Of a stretch of DNA of 64,000 bases, positions 34,889 to 42,951 are shown in pieces. Within the stretch, counting starts at the first letter, position 1. Each line of letters begins with the position of its first letter. Under the pieces are notes generated by a model that saw only the letters and a list, made by a program, of their open reading frames with translations, was not told the DNA's origin and did no database searches. Source of the stretch: Microlunatus elymi (GTDB taxonomy: Bacteria; Actinomycetota; Actinomycetes; Propionibacteriales; Propionibacteriaceae); NCBI RefSeq assembly GCF_007362775.1, contig NZ_CP041692.1:4960001-5024000 (forward strand), written 5' to 3'. The position numbers and the translations under genes are program-made.

Positions 34889-35548
34889 TCAGTTGCTGAA
34901 CAGCGAGTGAATGTCGGTCACGGACGCCTCGGCGGTCGCGGCACGCGCGCCGTTGAGGGTCGCGGCGCCGTTCAGACTGCCGGCCCCATTGAGCGAACCG
35001 GCACCGTTCAGCGAATCTGCACCGGTCAGACTACCTGCACCGTTGAGGGAACCGGCACCGTTCAAGGTGGCAGCACCGTTCAGCGAACCTGCGCCATTCA
35101 GACTGTCGGCCCCATTGAGCGATCCGGCACCGTTCAAGGTAGCAGCCCCATTCAGCGAGTCGGCACCGTTCAGACTCCCGGCGCCGTTCAAGCTGTCGGC
35201 ACCGTTCAGCGAACCGGCGCCGTTCAAGGTGGCAGCCCCGTTGAGCGAGCCAGCACCGTTCAAGCTGTCGGCCCCGTTCAGCGAACCGGCGCCGTTCAAG
35301 GTGGCAGCGCCGTTAAGCGAGTCGGCACCGTTCAGCGAACCCGCGCCGTTCAAGTTGCCGGCACCGTTCAAGCTGCCGGCACCGTTGAGCGAACCAGCGC
35401 CGTTCAGGGTGGCGGCTCCGTTGAGACTTGCGGCACCATTCAGCGCGTCCGCACTCGCGGCCTGAACACCGCAGAATCCGACCGCCAAGGCGAGCGCCGT
35501 CGCAGCCCCAGCGATTCGGCCGGCACGCCGGACAGAGACCTCAGTCAT
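34889..35548 (-). CDS. Secreted protein of 28 hexapeptide repeats (LNGA-x-S/T)
   Basis: Not a known family to me. 219 residues: an N-terminal signal peptide (RRAGRIAGAATALALAVGFCG, cleavage probably after ASA, residue 33), then 28 contiguous hexapeptides from residue 36 to 203. Units are LNGAGS, LNGADS and LNGAAT in irregular order; one has Thr for Asn. A 16-residue tail ends VTDIHSLFSN. ATG 35548 has AAAGGAAATC upstream. Synonymous codons vary between units, so the peptide pattern is probably selected. A perfect 16-bp palindrome lies 130 bp upstream. Confidence 0.85.
   Translation of the reverse strand: MTEVSVRRAGRIAGAATALALAVGFCGVQAASADALNGAASLNGAATLNGAGSLNGAGSLNGAGNLNGAGSLNGADSLNGAATLNGAGSLNGADSLNGAGSLNGAATLNGAGSLNGADSLNGAGSLNGADSLNGAATLNGAGSLNGADSLNGAGSLNGAATLNGAGSLNGAGSLTGADSLNGAGSLNGAGSLNGAATLNGARAATAEASVTDIHSLFSN
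34940..35443 (-). repeat. 18-bp tandem repeat array encoding the hexapeptides
   Basis: Twenty-eight 18-bp units, each translating to LNGA-x-S/T (one LTGADS, one LNGAGN). The DNA units differ at wobble positions while the residues stay fixed. Confidence 0.9.
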
Positions 35549-35667
35549 GGATGATTTCCTTTCCCCCAAGCGCCAGCACCCTCGACCCTGGAGGCCCGGG
35601 TGACTCGGACCGGCGCCCGTGCTGTTCAACCTACTTTTGCTCTTCGTGACGTACCCGAGACCACGAA

Positions 35668-35699
35668 CGTCCAAAACCGGACATGTCCGGTATAGGACA
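35668..35699. promoter_or_regulatory. Operator-like palindrome, copy 1 (upstream of repeat protein)
   Basis: Pattern CGTCCA-N2-ACCGGACAT-N-TCCGGTA-N2-GGACA. The core ACCGGACATGTCCGGT (35676-35691) is a perfect palindrome. It is 120-150 bp upstream of the repeat-protein ATG. The same pattern and length recur at 36416-36447. Confidence 0.75.
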
Positions 35700-36177
35700 A
35701 GACGGTCGGATCGTGCTACTGTTCCCGATACCGGCAGCGCCCGTGGCTCTGAGACATCAGAACCACGGGCGTCACCCGGGGGATGTGATCAGTGCCCGCC
35801 TCGCGGCGGTCACTCATCGGCTAGCGATGGGCCGTTCGAGCAGCGCCGACCACTCGGGCCTGTCGCCAGACTAGGAGGGTATTGACCTCATCAGAGGCCA
35901 GCTACCCGCGCTCGCATCTTACCAAGAAAACTTCCGATCAGTTGCGGTCAGTCCATCAATCTGTCCGCATGCCCAGGGAGCTCGGGGACCCTTTGGCGGA
36001 TGGGAGGTTTTCGGCAACGGTTGCGCGCCACGCGGGGCCAGACGACGTCGGGGGACGTCCCGGTCAATCCAAGCGTGGCGACGCATCCAGCCGTCCGAGT
36101 CCATGTCCAAGCTCGGCCAACCCTCTGGGCCCGGGACGGGGGTCATCATCCCGGTGCCCAACGACTGATCAACCGTC

Positions 36178-36211
36178 AAGATCGCTCCCGGGGGAATCGC
36201 TGAGCGATCTT
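36178..36211. terminator. Terminator-like hairpin
   Basis: Perfect 10-bp arms AAGATCGCTC (36178-36187) and GAGCGATCTT (36202-36211) with a 14-base loop, followed by TCGC rather than a long T-run. It may terminate a small transcript from either side. Confidence 0.45.
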
Positions 36212-36415
36212 TCGCAGCCGGCCCGTGGTGCGTCGGGTTCACCACGGCCGTACGGTCGAACGTCGGTCGAAGACTGGATGCGCCGCCCACGTCAGGAGCT
36301 CCAACGCCGATGATCAACTTCGGCCGACGGATCGCCCGCCGGAACCGGAGATCCAAGCGTTGCGGTGCAAGCACGATGCTAGTTGCCTGAGAACTGACCT
36401 CGGGTACCTTTCAGC

Positions 36416-36447
36416 CGTCCACTACCGGACATTTCCGGTAGTGGACA
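36416..36447. promoter_or_regulatory. Operator-like palindrome, copy 2 (upstream of M4 peptidase)
   Basis: Same 32-bp pattern as copy 1. The symmetric part extends to 11-bp arms CCACTACCGGA/TCCGGTAGTGG around CATT (36419-36444). It is about 155 bp upstream of the peptidase ATG. Confidence 0.75.
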
Positions 36448-36601
36448 GCGTTTGTCCTAAGCCTGGATAAGGCGGTCTGCCGACGGCCCACCGCAACCCT
36501 CGCAGCTGCCTCCGTACGCCATGGCGACGCTGATGCCGACGTTTTGTCGGACCGCCGAGCTAGCGTCAACGACGCGATCAACTACGGCGTTGGAGGCTGC
36601 C

Positions 36602-37936
36602 ATGTCCTGTCATTTCATTCCGACCTATCTCTTGCAGCACATCATCGACAACACGGCCGATGATGATCACCACGCAGCCCTGTGCCGGTCGACGCTGCAG
36701 ATCGACGACCGGGTCAGACAGCGGCGCCGACTTGTTGATCATGGACCGGCAGCCGATGCGGACGACGCACGACGTACGGTCTACACCGCAGCCAACACCG
36801 AAGACCTGCCCGGAACCGTTGCCCGCAAAGAGGATGATCCGCCGGCCGGCGATGCTGCGGTCGACGAGGCATGGGCGTCGTCGGGTCAGATCTGGGATCT
36901 GTTCGCAGACGTCTGTCAACGGCAGTCCGTGGACGGTCGCGACACCCCGATCAAGATCACGGTCCATTACGGACGGGATTACGACAACGCCTTCTGGGAC
37001 GGACAACAACTGGTTTTCGGTGATGGCGACGGGGTGATCTTCACCCGATTCACCAAGCCGATGGACGTGATGGCACACGAATTCACCCACGGCGTTACGC
37101 AATACACCGCCGCGCTCACCTACCAGGGCCAGTCCGGCGCCCTGAACGAGAGCATCTCCGACGCGTTCGCCGCGATCTGCAAGCAATGGGTCAACGGCCA
37201 AACGGCCGAGCAGGCCGATTGGCTGATCGGCGAGGGATTGTTCATGCCCGGAGTCCAGGCAAAGGCCTTGCGTTCGATGAAGGATCCCGGCACGGCCTAC
37301 GACGACCCTCGTCTGGGCAAGGACCCGCAGGTCGGATCGATGGCCGACTACGACAACACCACTGACGACAACGGCGGCGTGCACATCAATTCCGGGATCC
37401 CCAACCGGGCGTTCTATCTGACGGCCACCGCACTGGGCGGTCACAGCTGGGATCAGGCCGGCCCTGTCTGGTATCGCGCGTTGACCGGCAGCGAGGTGGG
37501 CGCCGACACCGACTTCGCCGGCTTCGCCAACGCCACCGTCGAGGCCGCCCGGCAGCTGTATCCCGACCACGCGGATGTCGCGGACAAGGTCCGTCAGGCG
37601 TGGGCGACGGTGGGGGTGCTCGACGCGGACACCGCCCCGGCCGCGGCCGGCTCCGGCGGCGCGGTCGGCGCAGCGGTTCCGACGGTCGCCATCCGCCGCA
37701 GCGGCGGCATCACCGGGGTCAGCCGAAGTGCCACCATCGATGCCGACAGTGAGCGTGGCCGCCGGCTCAGCGCCCTGCTCGACCAGACCGACTTCTCCCG
37801 TCTCGCCAGTTCCCCGCCGCGACCGGACCGGTTCGTCTACACCGTTCAGTACGCCGGCCAGGAGATCACCGTCGGTGAGCAGGACCTGCCATCCGGCCTG
37901 TCGGCCGCGTTCCGGACGGCGCTGGACGAGTCCTGA
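36602..37936 (+). CDS. M4-family (protealysin-like) metallopeptidase with C-terminal emfourin-like domain
   Basis: Thermolysin-type zinc protease of 444 residues. It begins MSCHFIPTYLL, like the short protealysin propeptide, and has no signal peptide. Zinc and catalytic residues: HEFTH (159-163), Glu183 in NESISDAFA, and the His261 loop GVHINSGI. After residue 340 an Ala/Gly linker leads to about 80 residues (VAIRRSGGITGVSRSATID ... VGEQDLP) resembling emfourin, the protealysin inhibitor normally encoded by a separate neighbouring gene. ATG 36602 has GGAGG five bases upstream. Confidence 0.87.
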   Translation: MSCHFIPTYLLQHIIDNTADDDHHAALCRSTLQIDDRVRQRRRLVDHGPAADADDARRTVYTAANTEDLPGTVARKEDDPPAGDAAVDEAWASSGQIWDLFADVCQRQSVDGRDTPIKITVHYGRDYDNAFWDGQQLVFGDGDGVIFTRFTKPMDVMAHEFTHGVTQYTAALTYQGQSGALNESISDAFAAICKQWVNGQTAEQADWLIGEGLFMPGVQAKALRSMKDPGTAYDDPRLGKDPQVGSMADYDNTTDDNGGVHINSGIPNRAFYLTATALGGHSWDQAGPVWYRALTGSEVGADTDFAGFANATVEAARQLYPDHADVADKVRQAWATVGVLDADTAPAAAGSGGAVGAAVPTVAIRRSGGITGVSRSATIDADSERGRRLSALLDQTDFSRLASSPPRPDRFVYTVQYAGQEITVGEQDLPSGLSAAFRTALDES

Positions 37937-38091
37937 CCGACCTCGGGTCGGCTGGGCGTTACCCGAGGTTGGCCGCACCACCGAGTGCGGACAGCCGGGT
38001 TGACAGCGAGCGGCGGGCAGGTCGGCCACGCGCGGGCGAGCGGCAGATGGAATGATCCGTGATCATCAACTCTCAGCGGAAGGATGCAGGC

Positions 38092-39714
38092 ATGGCCCTG
38101 CCGGCGTCACAGATCTGGTCCGGTTCACTTCCCCCTATCGAGGCCGGCGGCATCGCCCGGCCACGGATCGGGATCGGCGGCATGTCGATCGAGGCCAGCA
38201 CCTTCTCCCCGCATGTCAGCGGACCCGAGGCGTTCACGGTGCGGCGCGGGAAGGAACTGATGGACTACTACCCCTTCTTCGTCGGTCCCGGATCGACTGT
38301 CGACGACCGGCTGTCCGAGGCGCGCGCGGCCGTTGATGATCTTGGCCCGGAGGCGGACTGGGTGCCGCTGGTGCACGCCCGGTCGCTGCCGGGCGGTGCG
38401 GTTGATCCCGACTTCTACGTCGCGGTCAAGGACGAACTGATCGCTGCGGTCCGCGCCTCGATCGCCGAGGACGGTCCGTTCGACGGCTTCTACTTCGACA
38501 TCCACGGCGCGATGAGCGTGCTCGGCATGACCGACGCCGAGGGCGACCTGGCCACCGCACTGCGGGAGGCGCTCGGCCCCGACACCCTGATGTCCACCTC
38601 GATGGATCTGCACGGCAACGTGTCCCGGGAACTGCTGGACGCCACCGACCTGATCACCTGCTATCGGATGGCGCCGCACGAGGATGCGATGAACACCAAG
38701 CAGCGGGCGGTCTTCAACCTGCTGTCCCGATTGCGCGCAGGTACCGGGTCGGACCCGCAGGCTCGGCGGCCGTACAAGGCCTGGCGGCAGGTCCCGGTCC
38801 TGCTGCCGGGTGAGAAGACCAGCACCCGGCTGGAGCCGGCCAAGAGCATCTATGCCGAGGTCCCCGAGGTCGAAGCGCTCGACGGCGTCGTCGATGCGGC
38901 GATCTGGGTCGGCTACGCCTGGGCCGACGAGCCGCGCTGCCAGTGCGCGGTGGTCGTCACCGGGGACGATCAAGACGTAATTGCGCGGGAGGCCGAGCGG
39001 TTGGCCCGGCTCTACTGGGAGGCCCGGGAGGATTTCGTCTTCGTCGCCGATGCGCTACCGCTGGGCGAGGCTCTCGACGCGGCGCTGGCCGACGGCGCAC
39101 CCCGCCCGTTCGTGATCTCCGACTCCGGTGACAATCCGACCGCCGGCGGCACCGGCGATGTGTCCTGGACGCTGGGCGAACTGCTGCAGCGACCGGAACT
39201 GTCCGACTCGGATGCGTCGAGGACGGAGCTCACCGTCATCCACGCGTCGATCTTCGATCCGGTCGCGGTGGCTGCCGCCGTCGAGGCCGGCGTCGGAGCA
39301 ACCGTCCGGGTCGACGTCGGAGGCCACGTCGACGGCGGCCCGCGTGGCCCGGTGCCGATGACCGCCGAGGTGTTCTCGATCACCGCGGGGGATCCGACGG
39401 CGGGCACGCAGGTCGTGCTCCGGCAGGGTTCGGTGTACGAGATCGTGACCGAACGCCGCAAGCCGTTCCACAAACTCGCCGACTTCACCAAGCTCGGCCT
39501 CGATCCGCAGTCGGCGGACATCATCCTGGTCAAGATCGGCTACCTGGAGCCGGAGTTGTACGAGCTGGCCGCCGGCTGGAAGCTCGGCCTCACCCCCGGC
39601 GGCGTAGATCAAGATCTGCTCCGACTCGGCCACCATCGGCTGCAACCCGGCGTGTTCCCGTTCGACACCTCGGCGACCGATCCCGACCTGACGCCGGTGG
39701 TGACCCGCCGCTGA
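38092..39714 (+). CDS. M81-family metallopeptidase (MlrC-like)
   Basis: A 540-residue protein resembling MlrC, the microcystin-linear-peptide-degrading enzyme, and its many uncharacterised relatives. Typical segments: IGIGGMSIEASTFSPH, YFDIHGAMSV, STSMDLHGNVS, YRMAPHEDAMNT and ISDSGDNPTAGGTGD. ATG 38092 follows GGAAGG at good spacing; an in-frame GTG at 38059 is less likely. Cytoplasmic; substrate unknown, with no transporter adjacent. Confidence 0.88.
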   Translation: MALPASQIWSGSLPPIEAGGIARPRIGIGGMSIEASTFSPHVSGPEAFTVRRGKELMDYYPFFVGPGSTVDDRLSEARAAVDDLGPEADWVPLVHARSLPGGAVDPDFYVAVKDELIAAVRASIAEDGPFDGFYFDIHGAMSVLGMTDAEGDLATALREALGPDTLMSTSMDLHGNVSRELLDATDLITCYRMAPHEDAMNTKQRAVFNLLSRLRAGTGSDPQARRPYKAWRQVPVLLPGEKTSTRLEPAKSIYAEVPEVEALDGVVDAAIWVGYAWADEPRCQCAVVVTGDDQDVIAREAERLARLYWEAREDFVFVADALPLGEALDAALADGAPRPFVISDSGDNPTAGGTGDVSWTLGELLQRPELSDSDASRTELTVIHASIFDPVAVAAAVEAGVGATVRVDVGGHVDGGPRGPVPMTAEVFSITAGDPTAGTQVVLRQGSVYEIVTERRKPFHKLADFTKLGLDPQSADIILVKIGYLEPELYELAAGWKLGLTPGGVDQDLLRLGHHRLQPGVFPFDTSATDPDLTPVVTRR

Positions 39715-39805
39715 TCCCTTGCGCGATCATCCCGGGCCGATCGCGGCAGTGCGCCCGTGACCTCCGCGGGGTGGCCGTGCCGGGCTCGCGAGCGCGCCCG
39801 ACGCT

Positions 39806-40735
39806 TCAGCGGAGGCCGGCGGCGGTCAGCGCTGGACCGCGACGGCGCAACAGGCGCTGCATGGCCGCGGCCAGACTGGTCGGTCTGCTGTCCGGCCAGA
39901 CCGCGCCGACCTCACGCTGGGCGACCGGCCGGGCGATCGCGACCTCGACTCCGCCACTGCCGGCGGCGGCTCGATCCTGCGGCACCAAGGCCACCCCGAG
40001 TCCGGCGGCGACCAGACCCCGTACGGTGTGCAGGTCGTCGCCCTCGAAGGCGACCCGGGGCTCGAAACCGGACTCGCCGGCCAACTCGTACAGGAGCGAA
40101 TGCAGCCCGAAGCCCGGCTTCAGGCTGATGAAGCGCTCGTGGGCCGCTTCGGCCAGGTCCACTCGAGCGGCGGAGGAGAATCGGTGACCCGCCGGCACCA
40201 GCAGGACCAGCGGCTCGGTGTGCAGCGACACCGCGACCAGCTCCGGCCGGTGCTCGATCGGCGCGATCAGTGCGATCTCGGCGGCGCCCGAGTCCAGCGC
40301 GTCCAGACAGCTGCCGCGTGACCCTTGGGTGAGCTCGAACTTCGTCCGCGGATGGTCGGCCAGGAACGCCCTGATCAGGTTCGGCACCACCCGGTCGCCG
40401 AGGGTGTTCTGGAAGGCGATGCTCAACGTTCCGTACGCCTGGGAATCCCGTTCGCGGACGGCATCCGCCCCCGCCGCGGCGGCGGCCAGCGCGGCCCGGG
40501 CGTGCGGCAGCAGGGCCTCACCGGCCGGCGTCATCCGGATCCCGCGGCCGTGCTTCTCGACGATCGGTGCCCCGAGAACATCGCCCAGCCGCGCCAGTCC
40601 GCGGCTGACGGTCGGCTGCGGCAGCCCGAGCACGTCGGCCGCTGCTGTGACCTGGCCGGTGTCACCGACGGCGACCACCAGCGGGAGCAGCGGAAGCAGA
40701 CGACGCTGAACAACCTCATCCACGGCAGACCACAT
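39806..40735 (-). CDS. LysR-family transcriptional regulator
   Basis: N-terminal winged helix (about 10-68: LPLVVAVGDTGQVTAAADVLGLPQPTVSRGLARLGDVLG) and a periplasmic-binding-protein-like effector domain, 309 residues. ATG 40735 is chosen; the frame is open upstream into the divergent promoter region. Divergent from an MFS gene, the same arrangement as ynfL/ynfM of E. coli, so it likely controls that transporter. Confidence 0.9.
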   Translation of the reverse strand: MWSAVDEVVQRRLLPLLPLVVAVGDTGQVTAAADVLGLPQPTVSRGLARLGDVLGAPIVEKHGRGIRMTPAGEALLPHARAALAAAAAGADAVRERDSQAYGTLSIAFQNTLGDRVVPNLIRAFLADHPRTKFELTQGSRGSCLDALDSGAAEIALIAPIEHRPELVAVSLHTEPLVLLVPAGHRFSSAARVDLAEAAHERFISLKPGFGLHSLLYELAGESGFEPRVAFEGDDLHTVRGLVAAGLGVALVPQDRAAAGSGGVEVAIARPVAQREVGAVWPDSRPTSLAAAMQRLLRRRGPALTAAGLR

Positions 40736-40770
40736 CCATAGCAACAGCGTATTGAATGTCGAGGTGTGAT

Positions 40771-40785
40771 GCATTGGACTCATGC
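40771..40785. promoter_or_regulatory. Possible LysR box between the divergent genes
   Basis: GCAT-N7-ATGC dyad in the 75-bp gap between the regulator ATG and the transporter GTG. Size and symmetry suit a LysR-type site, but the evidence is weak. Confidence 0.35.
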
Positions 40786-40810
40786 GTTCTCGGTGCCTAC
40801 CGTCGGATCC

Positions 40811-42028
40811 GTGAGCAAGACAGCCGCCGAACCGACCGCCGCGGTACCCGTCGCCTGGCCCGGCTACGCGCGCGGCAGCAGCGGCTACCGGCGGATTCTG
40901 ATCGCCCTCGGCGCCGCCGGCGTCGCCACCTTCGCGCAGCTCTACGCGCCGCAAGGCATCCTCCCGTTGATCGGGGGATCACTGCAGGTCGACGCAGCCC
41001 GGTCGGCGATGACCGTCTCCGCCGGCACTTTCGGTCTGGCCATCTCGGTGCTGGGCTGGTCCTGGCTGGCGGACCGGATCGGCCGGGCGCCGGCGATGAA
41101 GATCGCTCTGGCGGCGGCTGCCGTCCTCGGTCTGCTGACCGTCCTGGCCCCGAACTTCGAGGCCATGCTCGGGTTGCGGATCGCCGAGGGCGTGGCTCTC
41201 GGTGGAGTTCCCGCGCTCGCCATCGCCTACCTGCACGAGGAAGTCGAGCCGGGCCAGGTGGCGATCGCTGCCGGCACGTACATCTCCGGGACGACGGTCG
41301 GCGGCCTGCTCGGCCGGCTGGTGGCCGCCCCGTTCGCCGACTGGGGCGGCTGGCGGATCGGCATGCTCAGTGTCGCGGTGATGGCGGGCATCGCCTCGGT
41401 GCTCTTCATCCTGCTGATACCGGCGGCACGTGGTTTCCGGCCGACCGGCGCGTCCGGGCGGCAGGTGACGGCCGGACTGCGGGCGAATCTGAAGAACCCG
41501 GCCATGCTGGTGCTCTACGCCCAGGCGTTCCTGCTGATGGGCGGCTTCGTGGCGATCTACAACTACCTCGGCTATCGGCTCGAGGCGGCGCCGTTCGGAC
41601 TCCCGGTCAGCTTGGCGGCGCTGATCTTCCTGGCCTACCTGGCCGGCACGGTGTCGTCTCGGATCGCCGGTGGCCTGGCCGCTCGTCGTGGCCGTCGGCC
41701 GGTGCTGCTGATCTCGACCGTGATCATGATCATCGGCGTCGCGCTCACTTTGCCCGACTGGCTGCCGACGATCTTGATCGGCTTGGTGATCTTGACCGCG
41801 GGCTTCTTCGGTGCGCACTCGATCGCCGCCGGTTGGGTCGGCGCCCGCGCGCGAACCGGAAAGGCGCAGGCGACCTCGCTCTACAACCTCTTCTACTACG
41901 GCGGATCCAGCCTGTTCGGCTGGCTCGGCGGCGTCGCCTACCTGGTCGGCTGGTTCGGTACGGCGTCGATGGTGCTCCTGCTGGCCGCGGCGGCGTTGCT
42001 GATCGCCGTTGTCGGGGCCCGCGACTGA
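40811..42028 (+). CDS. MFS transporter (YnfM-like)
   Basis: Twelve predicted membrane segments in 405 residues. FAQLYAPQGILPLI in the first helix and SWLADRIGRAPAMKIAL in the loop between helices 2 and 3 fit the YnfM/arabinose-efflux-like branch. GTG 40811 gives the usual short N-terminus; starts at 40766 and 40769 would put the putative LysR box inside the gene. Function is efflux of an unknown compound. Confidence 0.87.
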   Translation: MSKTAAEPTAAVPVAWPGYARGSSGYRRILIALGAAGVATFAQLYAPQGILPLIGGSLQVDAARSAMTVSAGTFGLAISVLGWSWLADRIGRAPAMKIALAAAAVLGLLTVLAPNFEAMLGLRIAEGVALGGVPALAIAYLHEEVEPGQVAIAAGTYISGTTVGGLLGRLVAAPFADWGGWRIGMLSVAVMAGIASVLFILLIPAARGFRPTGASGRQVTAGLRANLKNPAMLVLYAQAFLLMGGFVAIYNYLGYRLEAAPFGLPVSLAALIFLAYLAGTVSSRIAGGLAARRGRRPVLLISTVIMIIGVALTLPDWLPTILIGLVILTAGFFGAHSIAAGWVGARARTGKAQATSLYNLFYYGGSSLFGWLGGVAYLVGWFGTASMVLLLAAAALLIAVVGARD

Positions 42029-42398
42029 GACCGGATCCGGACAGCCGGCCCGGGCCCGTACTGGTTTCGGTGATCATCCTGGGGCAGTAGCCGATGATCG
42101 GCCTACAGGCTGACGACCACGGCGGGCCGATGCGGAAGAGTCTTCACCGTGAGCGTTCTGCGACGCACACATCGGCGGATGAGGTCGACGATCTTCGAGG
42201 GGTCGATCGACGATCGCGGCGCCGATCTGGTTCGAAGGTCGACCTGAGGTCTCGGGGGAACGTCCGGTCCGACCCGACGAACACGTCGAGGAGTTGGGAT
42301 GGTGGCAGTCCGCCGCCCACCATCCCAACTCCTTTCGGTGCCGCCAGGCGACCGTCCGCTACGAGATCCGCGAAGCCCGGACGGATCAGGAGCTGCGG
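42029..42398. other. Convergent intergenic region with strong hairpin
   Basis: 370 bp with no supported gene; its one clear feature is the terminator at 42289-42335. Confidence 0.6.
42289..42335. terminator. Bidirectional Rho-independent-type terminator
   Basis: Perfect 17-bp arms (42289-42305 and 42317-42333) around an 11-base loop, followed by TT on the plus strand. It sits between the convergent MFS and DinB genes and could stop both. This is the strongest hairpin in the window. Confidence 0.8.
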
Positions 42399-42902
42399 TC
42401 AGTCGAAGCCGACGACACCGTCCAACTGCTCACGGAGGATGTCCAGCTGACCCGCGTGACGGGCGATCTCCTCGATCATGTGGGCATAGATCCAGCGCAG
42501 CGAGACCACGCCCAGCCGCGGATGGGAGCCGGTGTCATCAAGATCATGTTCGGCCGCGATCAGGCGGGATCGCTGACAGGCCTGCTGAAACTCCGCGATC
42601 AAGTTGCCGAGTTGATCATCATCCTCGAGCCGGAACTGCCAGTCCGGGTCGACGTCGCGCCACTGCGGACGCGGCCGACCCTGTAGAACCTCGACGAACC
42701 AGGCTTCCTCGACCCAGCGCAGATGCTTGATCAAACCCGCCACCGTGGTCGGCGAATCGACCAGCCGACGTCGTGCCGCGGCCTCATCCAGTCCGGCGGC
42801 CTTGCGTACGGCAATGGCTCGATACTGCTCCAGGAATCCTTCCAGGACAGCACGTTCGGGGTCGGTGCCGTTCGGAGCCGGCAGCGCTTCGGGAATGATC
42901 AT
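42399..42902 (-). CDS. DinB-family (DUF664-like) protein
   Basis: Four-helix DinB-like metal-binding fold, 167 residues. His in LIKHLRWVEEAWF and the HMIEEIARHAGQLDILRE segment supply the usual three His ligands. Such proteins are often mycothiol- or bacillithiol-dependent transferases, or of unknown function. ATG 42902 has GAGGCG just upstream. Confidence 0.87.
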   Translation of the reverse strand: MIIPEALPAPNGTDPERAVLEGFLEQYRAIAVRKAAGLDEAAARRRLVDSPTTVAGLIKHLRWVEEAWFVEVLQGRPRPQWRDVDPDWQFRLEDDDQLGNLIAEFQQACQRSRLIAAEHDLDDTGSHPRLGVVSLRWIYAHMIEEIARHAGQLDILREQLDGVVGFD

Positions 42903-42951
42903 CGCCTCACTCTACGAATCGAACGACGGGCCGCTCCGCATGATCGCCTGA

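Larger units (their letters stand above)
35549..36601. other. 1-kb divergent intergenic region with paired operators
   Basis: Lies between the repeat-protein gene and the M4 peptidase gene. It holds two near-identical 32-bp operator-like sites (35668-35699 and 36416-36447) and a terminator-like hairpin (36178-36211). Reading frames of 60-150 codons exist on both strands, but none shows a recognisable domain or a good start, so I call no gene. Base composition is less GC-rich than neighbours. Confidence 0.6.

Noticed and set aside
34940-35443. CRISPR-like array
   Set aside because: The regular 18-bp units are contiguous with no spacers and encode a continuous hexapeptide protein with a signal peptide.
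35683-35874. Small plus-strand frame starting at the ATG inside the palindrome
   Set aside because: The ATG belongs to the operator core and the translated sequence has no recognisable features.
35919-36374. Minus-strand frame of 151 codons in the 1-kb intergenic region
   Set aside because: No domain, no convincing ribosome-binding site and Pro/Arg-rich shadow-like composition. Left as uncertain non-coding.
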